Shown piece after piece: positions 36,970 through 45,634 of a stretch of 64,000 nucleotides of DNA. Every line of letters begins with the position of its first letter. Within the stretch, counting starts at the first letter, position 1. Made by a program: the position numbers and the translations under genes. This DNA is from Ruminococcus bovis (GTDB lineage: Bacteria > Bacillota > Clostridia > Oscillospirales > Acutalibacteraceae): assembly GCF_005601135.1 (NCBI RefSeq), contig NZ_CP039381.1:1919941-1983940 (forward strand), in the 5' to 3' direction. The notes under the pieces were generated by a model. The model ran no database searches. It worked only from the letters and a program-made list of their open reading frames with translations, and had not been told where the DNA came from.

Positions 36970-37425
36970 ATGAGAGCAGTATTACAGAGAGTAAAGGATG
37001 CAAGTGTTACAATAGACGGTGAAGTAAAAGGAAAATGCAGTAACGGTTTCCTAATTTTACTTGGTGTTAAAGTTGGTGACAGTGAGAAAGAGGCTGATTT
37101 TCTGGCAAAGAAAATCGCTAACCTTAGAGTCTTTACTGATGAAAATGACAAGATGAATCTTTCTTTACTTGACATTAAGGGTGAAACATTAGTTATTTCA
37201 AACTTTACTTTACATGCAGATTGCTCCCATGGTCGCAGACCGAATTTCCTTAATGCTGAAAAGCCTGATAAAGCAAATGCACTTTATGAGTATTTTTGTG
37301 ATAAGCTACATACAGAGGGTATCTCTGTTGTAGAAAAAGGTGAATTTGGTGCTGATATGAAAGTTAGTCTTTTAAATGACGGACCTGTTACAATAATTTT
37401 AGATACAGAGGAAATAATGAAATGA
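36970..37425 (+). CDS. dtd: D-aminoacyl-tRNA deacylase
   Basis: 151 residues: MRAVLQRVKDASVTIDGEV at the start, SNFTLHADCSHGRRPNF in the active-site region and GPVTIILDT at the end (the GP cross-subunit motif). It removes D-amino acids from tRNA. Overlaps the next gene by 4 bases (ATGA). Confidence 0.95.
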   Translation: MRAVLQRVKDASVTIDGEVKGKCSNGFLILLGVKVGDSEKEADFLAKKIANLRVFTDENDKMNLSLLDIKGETLVISNFTLHADCSHGRRPNFLNAEKPDKANALYEYFCDKLHTEGISVVEKGEFGADMKVSLLNDGPVTIILDTEEIMK

Positions 37426-38066
37426 TAGAATTAAAGCAGTATGTAGTTAGTATAATGGGTACAAATTCTTTTCTTCTTATGGATAAAGATACAAAGGCTC
37501 TTGCCTTAGTTGACCCGGGAGAATTTTCCGAAGAAATTTTAAATGATATACATTCTTTAGGTGATGACCTACAGATGATTTTGCTTACTCACGGTCATTT
37601 TGACCATATTGGTGGTGTAGCAAGTTTCCTAAGATTATTCCCAAATGCCAAGGTGTATATTGGTGAAAAAGATGTTGAATGTGTAGAGAATGATAAGCTG
37701 AACCTTAGTGCAAAAATGGGTAGAACTGTAGTGGAAAAATTCCCTACAATCCCACTAAAGGACAATGAAGAAATTTCTCTAGGTAATACTAAAATCAAGT
37801 TTATTGAAACTCCGGGTCATACAGAGGGTAGTGGTTGTTACATTTTTGATGATAAAATTCTTTCAGGTGATACAGTATTTTGCGAATCATGTGGCAGAAC
37901 TGATTTTCCAAACGGCTCATCAGCAAAGATGATTAAAAGCCTAAGAAAGATTGCAGAAATAGAGGGTGAATACACAATTTATCCGGGTCACGAAATGAAT
38001 ACAACACTTTCTCACGAGAAGAAATACAACCCTTATATGATGAGTAACTATGAAGATATATATTAA
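37422..38066 (+). CDS. MBL-fold metallohydrolase (glyoxalase II-like)
   Basis: 214 residues. LLTHGHFDHIGG is the HxHxDH metal motif; further ligands are in ETPGHTEGSGCYIF and GDTVF and YPGHEMNTTLSHEKKYNP. The family hydrolyses thioesters such as S-lactoylglutathione, or related substrates. Its place between dtd and hemZ is common in clostridia, but the true substrate is not known. It overlaps hemZ by 17 bases. Confidence 0.88.
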   Translation: MIELKQYVVSIMGTNSFLLMDKDTKALALVDPGEFSEEILNDIHSLGDDLQMILLTHGHFDHIGGVASFLRLFPNAKVYIGEKDVECVENDKLNLSAKMGRTVVEKFPTIPLKDNEEISLGNTKIKFIETPGHTEGSGCYIFDDKILSGDTVFCESCGRTDFPNGSSAKMIKSLRKIAEIEGEYTIYPGHEMNTTLSHEKKYNPYMMSNYEDIY

Positions 38067-39507
38067 GAACCACCCTTTTCATTATGAAATTGAGAATATT
38101 ACAAGATTATTCTTTCCGTATGAAAAGTTACAGGTAGTAAAATTTATTGATAATGAAATAACTGAATATGAAAGTCCATATATTTTAACAGAAATTAATG
38201 ATGAAATTTCTGTTACAGTAAATTTCCGAAACTTTCAGAAAACTGAAACAACTACAAAAACAGAAGATGAAAAAGAAAATGAAAGATTAATTTCTAGTGT
38301 ACTTTATAATCTTCTCACAGAATATACAGGTATCAAAATGCCTTGGGGTATGATTACAGGCATTAGACCGGTAAAGTATTTTAGAAATTTAAAGGAAAAT
38401 TATTCTGAAGAATATGCAAAGGAATATTTCAAAAACTCTTACTTTGTAAGTGATGAAAAGATTAACCTTGCAAAAATTACCGAAAAGTACGAAAAAGATA
38501 TTATTAATTCTTCTAAAGAAAATTCATTTTCCCTTTATGTTTCAATTCCATTTTGTCCATCAAGATGCAGTTACTGTAGTTTTGTTTCTCAATCAGTTGC
38601 AAGAACAAAACATTTAATAGAACCATATGTTGATTTACTTTGTAAAGAAATTGAATATACCGGTAATATAGCTAAGGAAAATAATTTGCACCTGGAAACT
38701 GTGTATATTGGTGGTGGCACACCAACAACACTTAACCCTAATCAGTTGGAAAAAATGATTAAGGCTATTAACAGTTCCTTTAATATGGAAACCTGTAGAG
38801 AGTTTACAGTTGAAGCCGGTAGACCTGATACCATTACAGCAGATAAACTAAAGGTGCTAAAAGATAATGGTGTTACAAGAATCAGCATTAATCCTCAAAC
38901 ATTAAACGATAGTGTGCTTGAAAAGATAGGCAGAAAGCATACTGCCCAAAATGCACTTGAAATGTTTGATTTAGCCGGAACTTATGATTTTAACTGCACA
39001 AATGCTGATTTAATTGCAGGACTGCCTACTGATACAGTGGAAAGTTTTGCACATTCACTTGATAAATTGGTGGAAAAAAATCTAGAAAATATTACAGTTC
39101 ATACTTTGTCAATTAAGCGTTCAGCCGATTATACAGAACAAGGACTAACTACTAATAAAGAGGATGCTGAAAGAACAGGCAAAATGCTACAATATGCAGA
39201 AGAAACCTTGTTTAACAAGGGTTATGTCCCTTATTATCTGTATCGTCAAAGCAGAATGGTAGGGAATTTTGAAAATGTAGGTTGGTCAAAAGTTGGTAAA
39301 GAAGGACTTTACAATGTTTTCATTATGGATGAAACCCATTCAATTTTAGCTTGTGGTGCAGGTGGTGCAACAAAGCTAAAAAATCATCAAACCAACTGTT
39401 TAACAAGAATTTTTAACTACAAATTTCCATATGAGTATATTGACCACTTTGATGAAATACTTAATCGTAAGGATAAAGTAAATAATTTTTTCAAAGAATT
39501 GAAATAA
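38050..39507 (+). CDS. hemZ: HemZ, coproporphyrinogen dehydrogenase-like radical SAM protein
   Basis: 485 residues. The [4Fe-4S] motif is in PFCPSRCSYCSF (CxxxCxxC, at about 173-180). The motif YIGGGTPTTL follows, and an N-terminal extension of about 160 residues is typical of HemZ. HemN relatives decarboxylate coproporphyrinogen III, but many clostridial HemZ proteins occur without full haem synthesis, so the role is open. hisS, often next, is not here. Confidence 0.88.
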   Translation: MKIYIKNHPFHYEIENITRLFFPYEKLQVVKFIDNEITEYESPYILTEINDEISVTVNFRNFQKTETTTKTEDEKENERLISSVLYNLLTEYTGIKMPWGMITGIRPVKYFRNLKENYSEEYAKEYFKNSYFVSDEKINLAKITEKYEKDIINSSKENSFSLYVSIPFCPSRCSYCSFVSQSVARTKHLIEPYVDLLCKEIEYTGNIAKENNLHLETVYIGGGTPTTLNPNQLEKMIKAINSSFNMETCREFTVEAGRPDTITADKLKVLKDNGVTRISINPQTLNDSVLEKIGRKHTAQNALEMFDLAGTYDFNCTNADLIAGLPTDTVESFAHSLDKLVEKNLENITVHTLSIKRSADYTEQGLTTNKEDAERTGKMLQYAEETLFNKGYVPYYLYRQSRMVGNFENVGWSKVGKEGLYNVFIMDETHSILACGAGGATKLKNHQTNCLTRIFNYKFPYEYIDHFDEILNRKDKVNNFFKELK

Positions 39508-39510
39508 AGG

Positions 39511-39539
39511 TTGAATATTTTACCTAATGATGATATAAT
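39511..39539 (+). promoter_or_regulatory. sigma-A promoter of the zinc-ribbon gene
   Basis: TTGAAT (39511-39516), 17-base spacer, TATAAT (39534-39539). The leader is about 80 bases. Confidence 0.75.
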
Positions 39540-39625
39540 TTAGGCAATATATGACAAGTGTATTTTTATTTTAATATACAATTTAGTCAAATTTTCGGTT
39601 TACTATATGAAAGGAGTATCCGGTT

Positions 39626-40135
39626 ATGGGATTATTAGATGATGTAATGGTAAATGTTAAGTCTGCTGCCAATTCAGTTGGCAAAAAGACTAATGAAATT
39701 GTTGATTATTCAAAACTTCGTTTCACTGCTTCAGGTCTAACTAACGAAATTCGCAAGAAGTATCAGACTCTTGGTGAAGAAGTTTATACCAGCACAAAGA
39801 TTGGTTCAGAAGACACTAAGTCTATCGAACTTCTTATTAAAGAAATTGATGAACTAAAGGCTCAGCTTCAGTCAACTAAGGAACAGATTACTTATGCTAA
39901 GAACAAGATTATCTGTCCTGTATGTAAGGCTGAACTTAACAAAGACAGTCTATTCTGCAACAAATGTGGTGCAAAGATTGAGTCTGAACCATTTGTTCCT
40001 GATGAAGACCCAACAGAAGAAGAGGTTGTTGTAGAAGACCCATTTAAGGAAGTAGTTGTTAAGAGCGATTCTGATGAAGATGCTGATTTAGAAGATGCTT
40101 CTGTAACACTAAAGACACCTCAGTCTGAGGAATAA
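39626..40135 (+). CDS. coiled-coil / zinc-ribbon protein, function unknown
   Basis: 169 residues. An N-terminal helical region (about 1-85, with a coiled coil near 60-90) precedes a zinc ribbon (CPVC at about 94-97 and CNKCG at about 108-112), then a very acidic tail (about 120-169). No membrane segment. It has a strong ribosome site (AAAGGAG), its own promoter and terminator, and codons like highly expressed genes. Proteins of this layout are common in gut clostridia but not characterised to my knowledge. Confidence 0.75.
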   Translation: MGLLDDVMVNVKSAANSVGKKTNEIVDYSKLRFTASGLTNEIRKKYQTLGEEVYTSTKIGSEDTKSIELLIKEIDELKAQLQSTKEQITYAKNKIICPVCKAELNKDSLFCNKCGAKIESEPFVPDEDPTEEEVVVEDPFKEVVVKSDSDEDADLEDASVTLKTPQSEE

Positions 40136-40173
40136 TTTTTAACTTAAATTATTAATTAACAAGTAATAATATG

Positions 40174-40203
40174 AAAAAGGCGGTCCAAATCCGCCTTTTT
40201 TAT
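40174..40203 (+). terminator. terminator of the zinc-ribbon gene
   Basis: AAAAAGGCGG (40174-40183) pairs with CCGCCTTTTT (40191-40200) around a 7-base loop, and the T-run continues. Confidence 0.9.
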
Positions 40204-40222
40204 CTGTAAAAGGTGATTTAAT

Positions 40223-41995
40223 TTGAGCAGAAAAAAAGTAAAAGATAAAAGTATAAAGTCCCAAACATTTGTCAAAGGTGCAATGATAATGTCACTTGCA
40301 CTTATTATAGTAAAGCTTTGTGGTATGATTTACAAAGTTGCACTAACAAGAGTGTATGGCATTTTTGGTGATGAATTAGCTTCATTTGGTACAGGTCTGT
40401 TTAACAATGCTTATGAAATATATGTACCATTGTTTACACTTGCTACAGCAGGTTTTCCTATTGCAGTTTCAAGATTAATTTCAGAGAGTAATGCAAATAA
40501 AAGATATAAGGATATTAGACAGATACATAAGGTGTCAATTCCTTTCTTTATCGTAATGGGTGTTATTTTCTCATTGCTTATGTTTGGTGGTAGTTTTTTC
40601 TATATTAGAATTATCCATTCACCATATGCATTGCCATCAATGATTTGCTTGTCTCCGACTATCTTCTTTGGTTGCTTGGTTTCAATCTATCGTGGATATT
40701 TTGAAGGTATGCGAAATATGACACCAACTTCTGTTTCTGAAATTATTGAAGGTGCATCAAAACTTATTTTTGGTTTAACCTTTGCTTATTTGATTATGAA
40801 GTTCGGTTTAGATAGCTATGAGTCAACAGGCACAGTGTTTGGCATTACTTTTGCTGATAAAAAGTCTGCTATTTATACTTTAGTAGGTTTCTCAGTATCA
40901 GGTGCAGTAATGGGTATCACAATCGGTTCTGTACTTAGCTTCCTATACTTGCTTATTAAGTATAAGAGAGTCGGTGGTGGTATCACTCAGGCTGAACTTG
41001 ACTCATCTATTGATGCTCGTAGTAAGAATGAAACATTTAAAGTACTTATCAAGACTGCTATTCCAATCGGTTTAGGTGCTTTGGTAATGAATATTTCCGG
41101 TACTATTGACGGTTTAATTATTCAGAACCTTATTTCTGATTTATCAACAACTCATGGTTCTGAACTTGCTGCACAGTATCCTATGTATGCCGATGCAGTA
41201 ACCGATGGTACAATCCACACAAAACTTTGGGGTTGTTACGGTACTGCCTTAACACTAATGCAGTTAGTAACTGTTATCACTCAGGCATTTGGTACAACTG
41301 CTATGCCTATGGTAACAAGTGCATATGCTAAGGGTGACAGACAACAGCTAAAGGTAGCTATCAACAGAGTACTTAAGTTAACTTGTCTTGTAACATTCCC
41401 TTGTGGTATAGGTCTTGCAGTTTTGGCTGACCCAATTATGGAAATTGTCTATGGTGGTAATGTTGCTATTGTTGGTGGTGAATGTCTAAAGATTATGGGT
41501 ATTGCCGTACTGTTTATGGCAGGTATCACTCCTATCTGCTCAATGCTACAAGGTGTAGGTAAGGTTAGTACACCGGTTAAGCTATATTCACTTGCAGTTA
41601 TTATTAAGGTTGTTATGAACTTTGCTTTAGTTAGCAATGTAAATGTAAATATTCGTGGTGCTGCTACAGGTACACTTGTCGGTTTCTTAGTAGCTTGTGT
41701 AATTGCTATGTATGTACTTGTAAAGGCAACAGGTATCAGACCTAACTTCTCCAATGCAATTATTAAGCCACTTGTAAGTGCAATTCTTTGTGGTGGTGGT
41801 GCATTTTTAACATATTATCTACTGGGTAGTAGAATGAATATTTATATGGCAACACTGATTTCTATTGTTGTTGCAGCAATAATTTATGTATTAGCTATAA
41901 TAATTCTAAGAACTTTTGATGAAAATGACCTTGGAATGATAAAAAATAATGAAAAATTGGCTAAAATACTTGCAAAACTCAGGGTTTTGAAGTAA
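40223..41995 (+). CDS. spoVB: SpoVB/MurJ-like lipid-linked polysaccharide flippase (MOP superfamily)
   Basis: 590 residues from a TTG with AAAGGTGAT upstream. About fourteen membrane helices; the N-terminal part (GAMIMSLALIIVKLCGMIYK) matches SpoVB/YtgP flippases. Homologues move lipid-linked cell-wall or cortex precursors over the membrane. The following mazG-hup-yabP block resembles the Bacillus spoVT-yabM-yabN region, where the flippase YabM lies in the same place. Whether it serves cortex, wall or polysaccharide cannot be decided here. Confidence 0.85.
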   Translation: MSRKKVKDKSIKSQTFVKGAMIMSLALIIVKLCGMIYKVALTRVYGIFGDELASFGTGLFNNAYEIYVPLFTLATAGFPIAVSRLISESNANKRYKDIRQIHKVSIPFFIVMGVIFSLLMFGGSFFYIRIIHSPYALPSMICLSPTIFFGCLVSIYRGYFEGMRNMTPTSVSEIIEGASKLIFGLTFAYLIMKFGLDSYESTGTVFGITFADKKSAIYTLVGFSVSGAVMGITIGSVLSFLYLLIKYKRVGGGITQAELDSSIDARSKNETFKVLIKTAIPIGLGALVMNISGTIDGLIIQNLISDLSTTHGSELAAQYPMYADAVTDGTIHTKLWGCYGTALTLMQLVTVITQAFGTTAMPMVTSAYAKGDRQQLKVAINRVLKLTCLVTFPCGIGLAVLADPIMEIVYGGNVAIVGGECLKIMGIAVLFMAGITPICSMLQGVGKVSTPVKLYSLAVIIKVVMNFALVSNVNVNIRGAATGTLVGFLVACVIAMYVLVKATGIRPNFSNAIIKPLVSAILCGGGAFLTYYLLGSRMNIYMATLISIVVAAIIYVLAIIILRTFDENDLGMIKNNEKLAKILAKLRVLK

Positions 41996-42040
41996 AATAG
42001 TCTAGTATCTTTTAGCAAAAAGCTAAAGGGAGGAATTGTT

Positions 42041-42826
42041 TTGTCATTTGAGAAAAAGCCAAATTATAAATTTGAAGATTTAATTGAGATTATGAAACTC
42101 CTTAGAGCACCAAACGGTTGCCCTTGGGATAAAGAACAAACTCATGAATCAATTAGGCAAAATTTCATTGAAGAAACTTATGAAGTAATTGAAGCTATTG
42201 ATACCAAAGATAAAGAACTTCTAAAGGAAGAACTTGGTGATGTTCTTTTACAGGTTGTTTTCCATTCAGAAATGGAAAGTGAAATCGGTAGCTTTAATAT
42301 AGATGATGTTTGTGATGGTATTTGCAAAAAGCTTATCATCCGTCATCCCCATATTTTTGCTGATGTCACAGCAGATACTACAGAAGAAGTTTTGAACAAC
42401 TGGGACAAAATCAAAATGCAAACAAAATCCCAGAAAACTCAGTCAGAAGCAATGGACAGTGTTTCTAAGTCACTTCCATCTCTTATGAGAAGTGAGAAAC
42501 TTCAGAAAAAGGCTGCTAAGGTTGGTTTTGATTTTCCAAATGCTCAGGAAGCATTCAAAAAGGTTAGGGAAGAAACTGATGAATTAGAACAAGCCATCTC
42601 AAAGGGTGACAAAGAAAATATGGCAGAAGAACTTGGAGATTTACTATTTTCTGTTGTAAATGTTTCAAGATTTTTAAAAGTAGATTCCGAACAGGCACTT
42701 TACTTTGCTTGTGATAAGTTTACTCAGCGTTTCCGTAAGATGGAAGAACTTGCGAAACAGCGTAATATAGATATGGACTCTACTACTTTATCCCAACTTG
42801 ATTCACTATGGAATGAAGTTAAATAA
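42041..42826 (+). CDS. mazG: MazG nucleoside triphosphate pyrophosphohydrolase
   Basis: 261 residues from a TTG with AGGGAGGA upstream. Two MazG repeats: residues 8-110 (NGCPWDKEQTHESIRQNFIEE, EELGDVLLQVVFHSEME) and about 150-255 (EELGDLLFSVVNVSRFL), each with an EExxE and ExxD metal set. It hydrolyses NTPs to NMP and pyrophosphate, clearing abnormal nucleotides. The tetrapyrrole-methylase half of Bacillus YabN is absent, so this is the short form. Confidence 0.93.
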   Translation: MSFEKKPNYKFEDLIEIMKLLRAPNGCPWDKEQTHESIRQNFIEETYEVIEAIDTKDKELLKEELGDVLLQVVFHSEMESEIGSFNIDDVCDGICKKLIIRHPHIFADVTADTTEEVLNNWDKIKMQTKSQKTQSEAMDSVSKSLPSLMRSEKLQKKAAKVGFDFPNAQEAFKKVREETDELEQAISKGDKENMAEELGDLLFSVVNVSRFLKVDSEQALYFACDKFTQRFRKMEELAKQRNIDMDSTTLSQLDSLWNEVK

Positions 42827-42846
42827 TTTTATCGGAGGAAAACAAA

Positions 42847-43122
42847 ATGAAAAAGACAGAACTAATTGCTGCAATTGCAGAAAAGAGTGGACTAACTAAG
42901 AAGGATGCTGAAGCAGCACTTACAGCTACACTTGATACAATCGTTGAAACAGTAGCAGCCGGTGATAAGATTCAGATTACAGGTTTCGGTACATTTGAAC
43001 AGCGTCAGAGAAATGCAAGAATGGGTTGTGACCCAAGAACAGGTAACAAGATTGAAATTCCTGCTTCTAAAGTTCCTGCTTTCAAGGCCGGTAAGGAATT
43101 CAAGAATACTGTAAACAAGTAA
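42847..43122 (+). CDS. hup: HU-type nucleoid protein
   Basis: 91 residues. MKKTELIAAIAEKSGLTKKDAEAAL starts the helical dimer part and GFGTFEQRQRNARMGCDPRTG the DNA-binding arm, in which the Arg-Asn-Pro consensus reads CDPRTG. It compacts and bends DNA. Ribosome site CGGAGGAAA. Followed by its own terminator, as expected for a highly expressed gene. Confidence 0.96.
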   Translation: MKKTELIAAIAEKSGLTKKDAEAALTATLDTIVETVAAGDKIQITGFGTFEQRQRNARMGCDPRTGNKIEIPASKVPAFKAGKEFKNTVNK

Positions 43123-43137
43123 TTTTGCTTTTATTTT

Positions 43138-43165
43138 GGCTGACTCTATGTCAGCCTTTTATTTT
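43138..43165 (+). terminator. terminator of hup
   Basis: GGCTGAC (43138-43144) pairs with GTCAGCC (43150-43156), loop TCTAT, followed by TTTTATTTTT. Confidence 0.88.
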
Positions 43166-43183
43166 TATATATAGGTGATTATT

Positions 43184-43426
43184 ATGAGACTTGACAAATA
43201 TTTAAAGGTTAGCCGTATCATTAAGCGTAGAACAGTAGCAAATGAAGCTTGTGATGCAGGTAAAGTTTTGGTAAACGGTAAGGTGGCAAGAGCCTCAACA
43301 AAGATTAACGAAGGGGACAGAATTGACCTTACTTTAGGTGAAAGAACAGTATCGGTAGAAGTTGTTTCTGTTAAAGAAACAGTGAGAAAAGAAGATGCTG
43401 TTACACTTTATAAACCAATATCATAA
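43184..43426 (+). CDS. rqcP: RqcP/YabO, S4-domain ribosome quality control factor
   Basis: 80 residues from the ATG at 43184 with ATAGGTGAT upstream; an in-frame GTG at 43175 lies inside that site. The whole protein is an S4 domain (MRLDKYLKVSRIIKRRTVANE). In Bacillus RqcP binds the stalled 50S subunit and helps RqcH add Ala tails to stuck nascent chains. The hup-rqcP-yabP-yabQ-divIC-yabR order is that of Bacillus. Confidence 0.92.
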   Translation: MRLDKYLKVSRIIKRRTVANEACDAGKVLVNGKVARASTKINEGDRIDLTLGERTVSVEVVSVKETVRKEDAVTLYKPIS

Positions 43427-43448
43427 ATTAATTTTTTCCCCATATAAT
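43420..43448 (+). promoter_or_regulatory. possible sigma-E promoter of yabP-yabQ
   Basis: ATCATAAA (43420-43427) and CATATAAT (43441-43448) are spaced 13 bases apart and partly match sigma-E consensus. yabP is sigma-E controlled in Bacillus. The -10 overlaps the hairpin at 43438-43473. Confidence 0.35.
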
Positions 43449-43473
43449 TTATTATTTAAGTTAATATATGGGG
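43438..43473 (+). promoter_or_regulatory. hairpin covering the yabP ribosome site
   Basis: CCCCATATA (43438-43446) pairs with TATATGGGG (43465-43473). The 3' arm contains the only ribosome site of yabP, whose ATG is at 43481. A transcript reading through from rqcP would fold and hide the site, whereas one starting inside the hairpin would not. Confidence 0.5.
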
Positions 43474-43480
43474 GATTATT

Positions 43481-43735
43481 ATGTCTGCAAATGAAATAAT
43501 TTTAAAAGACAGAAAGTTTTTGTCAGTAACCGGTGTGAAAGATGTAAATGCTTTTACAGAAGAAAGTGTAATTTTAACACTTGAAACTTCATCTTTGGTA
43601 GTTAGAGGAGAAACTCTCCATATCAGCAAACTTGACTTAGAAAGTGGAGAGGTTGATGTTGACGGTAAAGTAAATTCTCTCCAATATATTAAGGAAAACC
43701 AAGATAAAAGTTTCCTAAAAAGGTTGTTGAGATAA
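43481..43735 (+). CDS. yabP: YabP, sporulation protein
   Basis: 84 residues, starting SANEIILKDRKFLSVTGVKDV and with LEISKLDLESGEV-like LHISKLDLESGEVDVDG, typical of the YabP/YqfC family. Needed for sporulation in Bacillus at the cortex stage; mechanism not settled. It overlaps yabQ by one base. Confidence 0.92.
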   Translation: MSANEIILKDRKFLSVTGVKDVNAFTEESVILTLETSSLVVRGETLHISKLDLESGEVDVDGKVNSLQYIKENQDKSFLKRLLR

Positions 43736-44091
43736 TGGCACTATACCAAACTTTTCATCCAATTGTCTTTTTATTTTCACTTTTGTGGGGTATATTTATT
43801 TACATAGCATATGAAGTTCTAAGGTTTATTAGAGTGATTGCAAGAAATAATAAAACTGTAGTCTTTGTAACCGACTTACTGTTTATGATTTTTTCTGCTA
43901 TAGTAGCTTTTATGTTTTCTTTAGCCTATAATTTCGGTCAGCTGAGAATATATATGATTGTGGGATTTTTCCTTTCATTTATAGTGCTGAGATTGACCTT
44001 AGGAAGACTATCTATTGTACTTTTACTAAGTTTTATTCAATATTTTGTACTTTTTCCCGAAAAATTATTAAATTTTTCAAAAAAGTTTTAG
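43735..44091 (+). CDS. yabQ: YabQ, sporulation membrane protein
   Basis: 118 residues, about four membrane helices; LYQTFHPIVFLFSLLWGIFI at the start and FVTDLLFMIFSAIVAFMFS in the middle match YabQ. Required for spore cortex formation in Bacillus. Co-translated with yabP through an ATG overlapping the stop. Confidence 0.88.
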   Translation: MALYQTFHPIVFLFSLLWGIFIYIAYEVLRFIRVIARNNKTVVFVTDLLFMIFSAIVAFMFSLAYNFGQLRIYMIVGFFLSFIVLRLTLGRLSIVLLLSFIQYFVLFPEKLLNFSKKF

Positions 44092-44099
44092 CAAAACTA

Positions 44100-44129
44100 T
44101 TGAAATTCTTTACCCCTTTAGTGTATAAT
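44100..44129 (+). promoter_or_regulatory. sigma-A promoter of divIC
   Basis: TTGAAA (44100-44105), 18-base spacer, TATAAT (44124-44129). It gives divIC and yabR a vegetative start separate from the sporulation pair. Confidence 0.7.
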
Positions 44130-44178
44130 TTATGTAAAGAAAAAAGAGTATTATTTTTTATTAACAAAGGTAGTAAAA

Positions 44179-44547
44179 ATGACAGAAGAAAATAAAACTA
44201 AAAACAATTCTGAAAAAATTGTTACTGATTCTGATAGTGTTGTAAAAGAAGTTACACCTAAGAAGAAACGCAAGAAGAAGTTTATTTTACTTTATGTTGC
44301 TGTTTTTGTTTTTGCAGTTTATGCAGTGTATGCTTTGGTAACACAGTATAGTCAGATTGACAAGAAGAAAAGTCAACTTACTGAATTGAACAAGAAAATT
44401 TCTGTTCAAGAAATCAAGAATGACGAAATAACAAATATATATAACCTATCCGATAAGGATAATGAGGATTATATAGAACAGAAGGCAAAGGAAGATGGTT
44501 ATCTTCATGCCGGAGAAAGAGTATTCGTAAATATATCAGGTGACTGA
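44179..44547 (+). CDS. divIC: DivIC/FtsB-like septum formation protein
   Basis: 122 residues. A short basic cytoplasmic part, one membrane helix (about 38-56) and an extracytoplasmic coiled coil (about 58-85, with QIDKKKSQLTELNKKIS). It works with DivIB and FtsL in the divisome. Position between yabQ and yabR is as in Bacillus. Confidence 0.9.
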   Translation: MTEENKTKNNSEKIVTDSDSVVKEVTPKKKRKKKFILLYVAVFVFAVYAVYALVTQYSQIDKKKSQLTELNKKISVQEIKNDEITNIYNLSDKDNEDYIEQKAKEDGYLHAGERVFVNISGD

Positions 44548-44569
44548 TGAATGGAGCAAGGGGTAGAGT

Positions 44570-45025
44570 ATGTCTCTGGAAGTAGGTAGTGTAGTAAAAG
44601 GTAAAGTAACCGGTGTAATGAAGTTTGGTGCATTTGTTGCTTTGCCGGAGAATAAGTCAGGAATGGTTCATATTTCTGAAATTTCTCATGAATTCGTAAA
44701 TGATATTAATGATGTAATCAAGGTTGGTGACGAGGTTACTGTAAAGGTTGTTTCTATTGATAATGGCAAGATTTCACTATCAATTAAAGCAAATATTGAG
44801 AAACCGGCACCAAAGCCTAGACAGCGTAGGCCTAGAAAACCATATGTGCCTGCTCCAAAGGTTACTTCACCTGGAAACTTTCAGTGGGAAAAGTCCAAGG
44901 ACGACAGTAGTTCCTTTGAAGATATGATGAATAAATTCAAGAGAACCTCCGAGGACAAAATTTCCGACTTAAAGCGTGGAAATGAAAGTCGCGGTTACTC
45001 ACGCAGAGGTAATCGTAATAAATAA
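44570..45025 (+). CDS. yabR: YabR-like S1-domain RNA-binding protein
   Basis: 151 residues. An S1 domain (1-75, VGSVVKGKVTGVMKFGAFVALPENKSGMVHISEIS in part) is followed by a basic, Pro/Arg-rich, probably unstructured tail. General stress-protein-13/YabR type. RNA target unknown. The tilS, hpt and ftsH genes that follow in Bacillus are replaced by hpf here. Confidence 0.9.
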   Translation: MSLEVGSVVKGKVTGVMKFGAFVALPENKSGMVHISEISHEFVNDINDVIKVGDEVTVKVVSIDNGKISLSIKANIEKPAPKPRQRRPRKPYVPAPKVTSPGNFQWEKSKDDSSSFEDMMNKFKRTSEDKISDLKRGNESRGYSRRGNRNK

Positions 45026-45042
45026 ATACTGGGGGAATTTTA

Positions 45043-45573
45043 ATGAAAATCACCTATACTGCAAGAAAAGTAAATTTAAAGGACAACTTTAAAGAATTAT
45101 GCGAAAAGAAATTAGCAAAGTTTCAGAAGATTTTCTCTGAAGATGCAGAGGCTTCTGTTGTTGTAACACTATATAAGAACCGTCAGACTGTTGAAGTTAC
45201 AGTAAAAGATAATGGTATGGTGTTCCGTGCTGAGGATACTCAGGACGAAATGAACGATGCTCTAGATAAGGTTGTTGACATTCTAGGTCGTCAGATGAGA
45301 AAGAACAAAACTCGTCTAGCAAGAAGACTTAGAGATAACACAGCTGATTTTGCTGTTCTTCTTCCTGAAGAAGATATTGAGGACGAACAGGAATTCGACA
45401 TTAGAACAAAGACAATTCCTATTAAGCCTGTTTCTGTTGAGGAAGCTATCCTACAGATGAATATGCTTGACCATGACTTCTTTGTTTTCATCAATGCTGA
45501 TACTGATGAAACAAATGTTGTTTACAAGCGTAAGAACAACACTTACGGTTTACTAGAACCTGAAGAATATTAA
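45043..45573 (+). CDS. hpf: long ribosome hibernation promoting factor
   Basis: 176 residues: the N-terminal RaiA/HPF domain (1-95, with EVTVKDNGMVFRAEDTQDEMNDALD) plus the C-terminal dimerisation domain (about 118-176, KPVSVEEAILQMNMLDHDFFVF). Long HPF joins two 70S ribosomes into an inactive 100S dimer in slow growth. Ribosome site GGGGGAA. Terminated by the hairpin at 45593. Confidence 0.95.
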   Translation: MKITYTARKVNLKDNFKELCEKKLAKFQKIFSEDAEASVVVTLYKNRQTVEVTVKDNGMVFRAEDTQDEMNDALDKVVDILGRQMRKNKTRLARRLRDNTADFAVLLPEEDIEDEQEFDIRTKTIPIKPVSVEEAILQMNMLDHDFFVFINADTDETNVVYKRKNNTYGLLEPEEY

Positions 45574-45592
45574 TAACAATTAAGTGAATGAA

Positions 45593-45624
45593 TATAGAGG
45601 CCCATTTGAGCCTCTATATTTTTT
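45593..45624 (+). terminator. terminator of hpf
   Basis: TATAGAGGC (45593-45601) and GCCTCTATA (45610-45618) form a perfect 9-bp stem followed by TTTTTT. The next gene's ribosome site begins at the end of the T-run. Confidence 0.9.
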
Positions 45625-45634
45625 GGAGATTTTT

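Noticed and set aside
36723-37175. 150-codon minus-strand frame over the relA-dtd junction
   Set aside because: It crosses two clear plus-strand genes and resembles nothing known.
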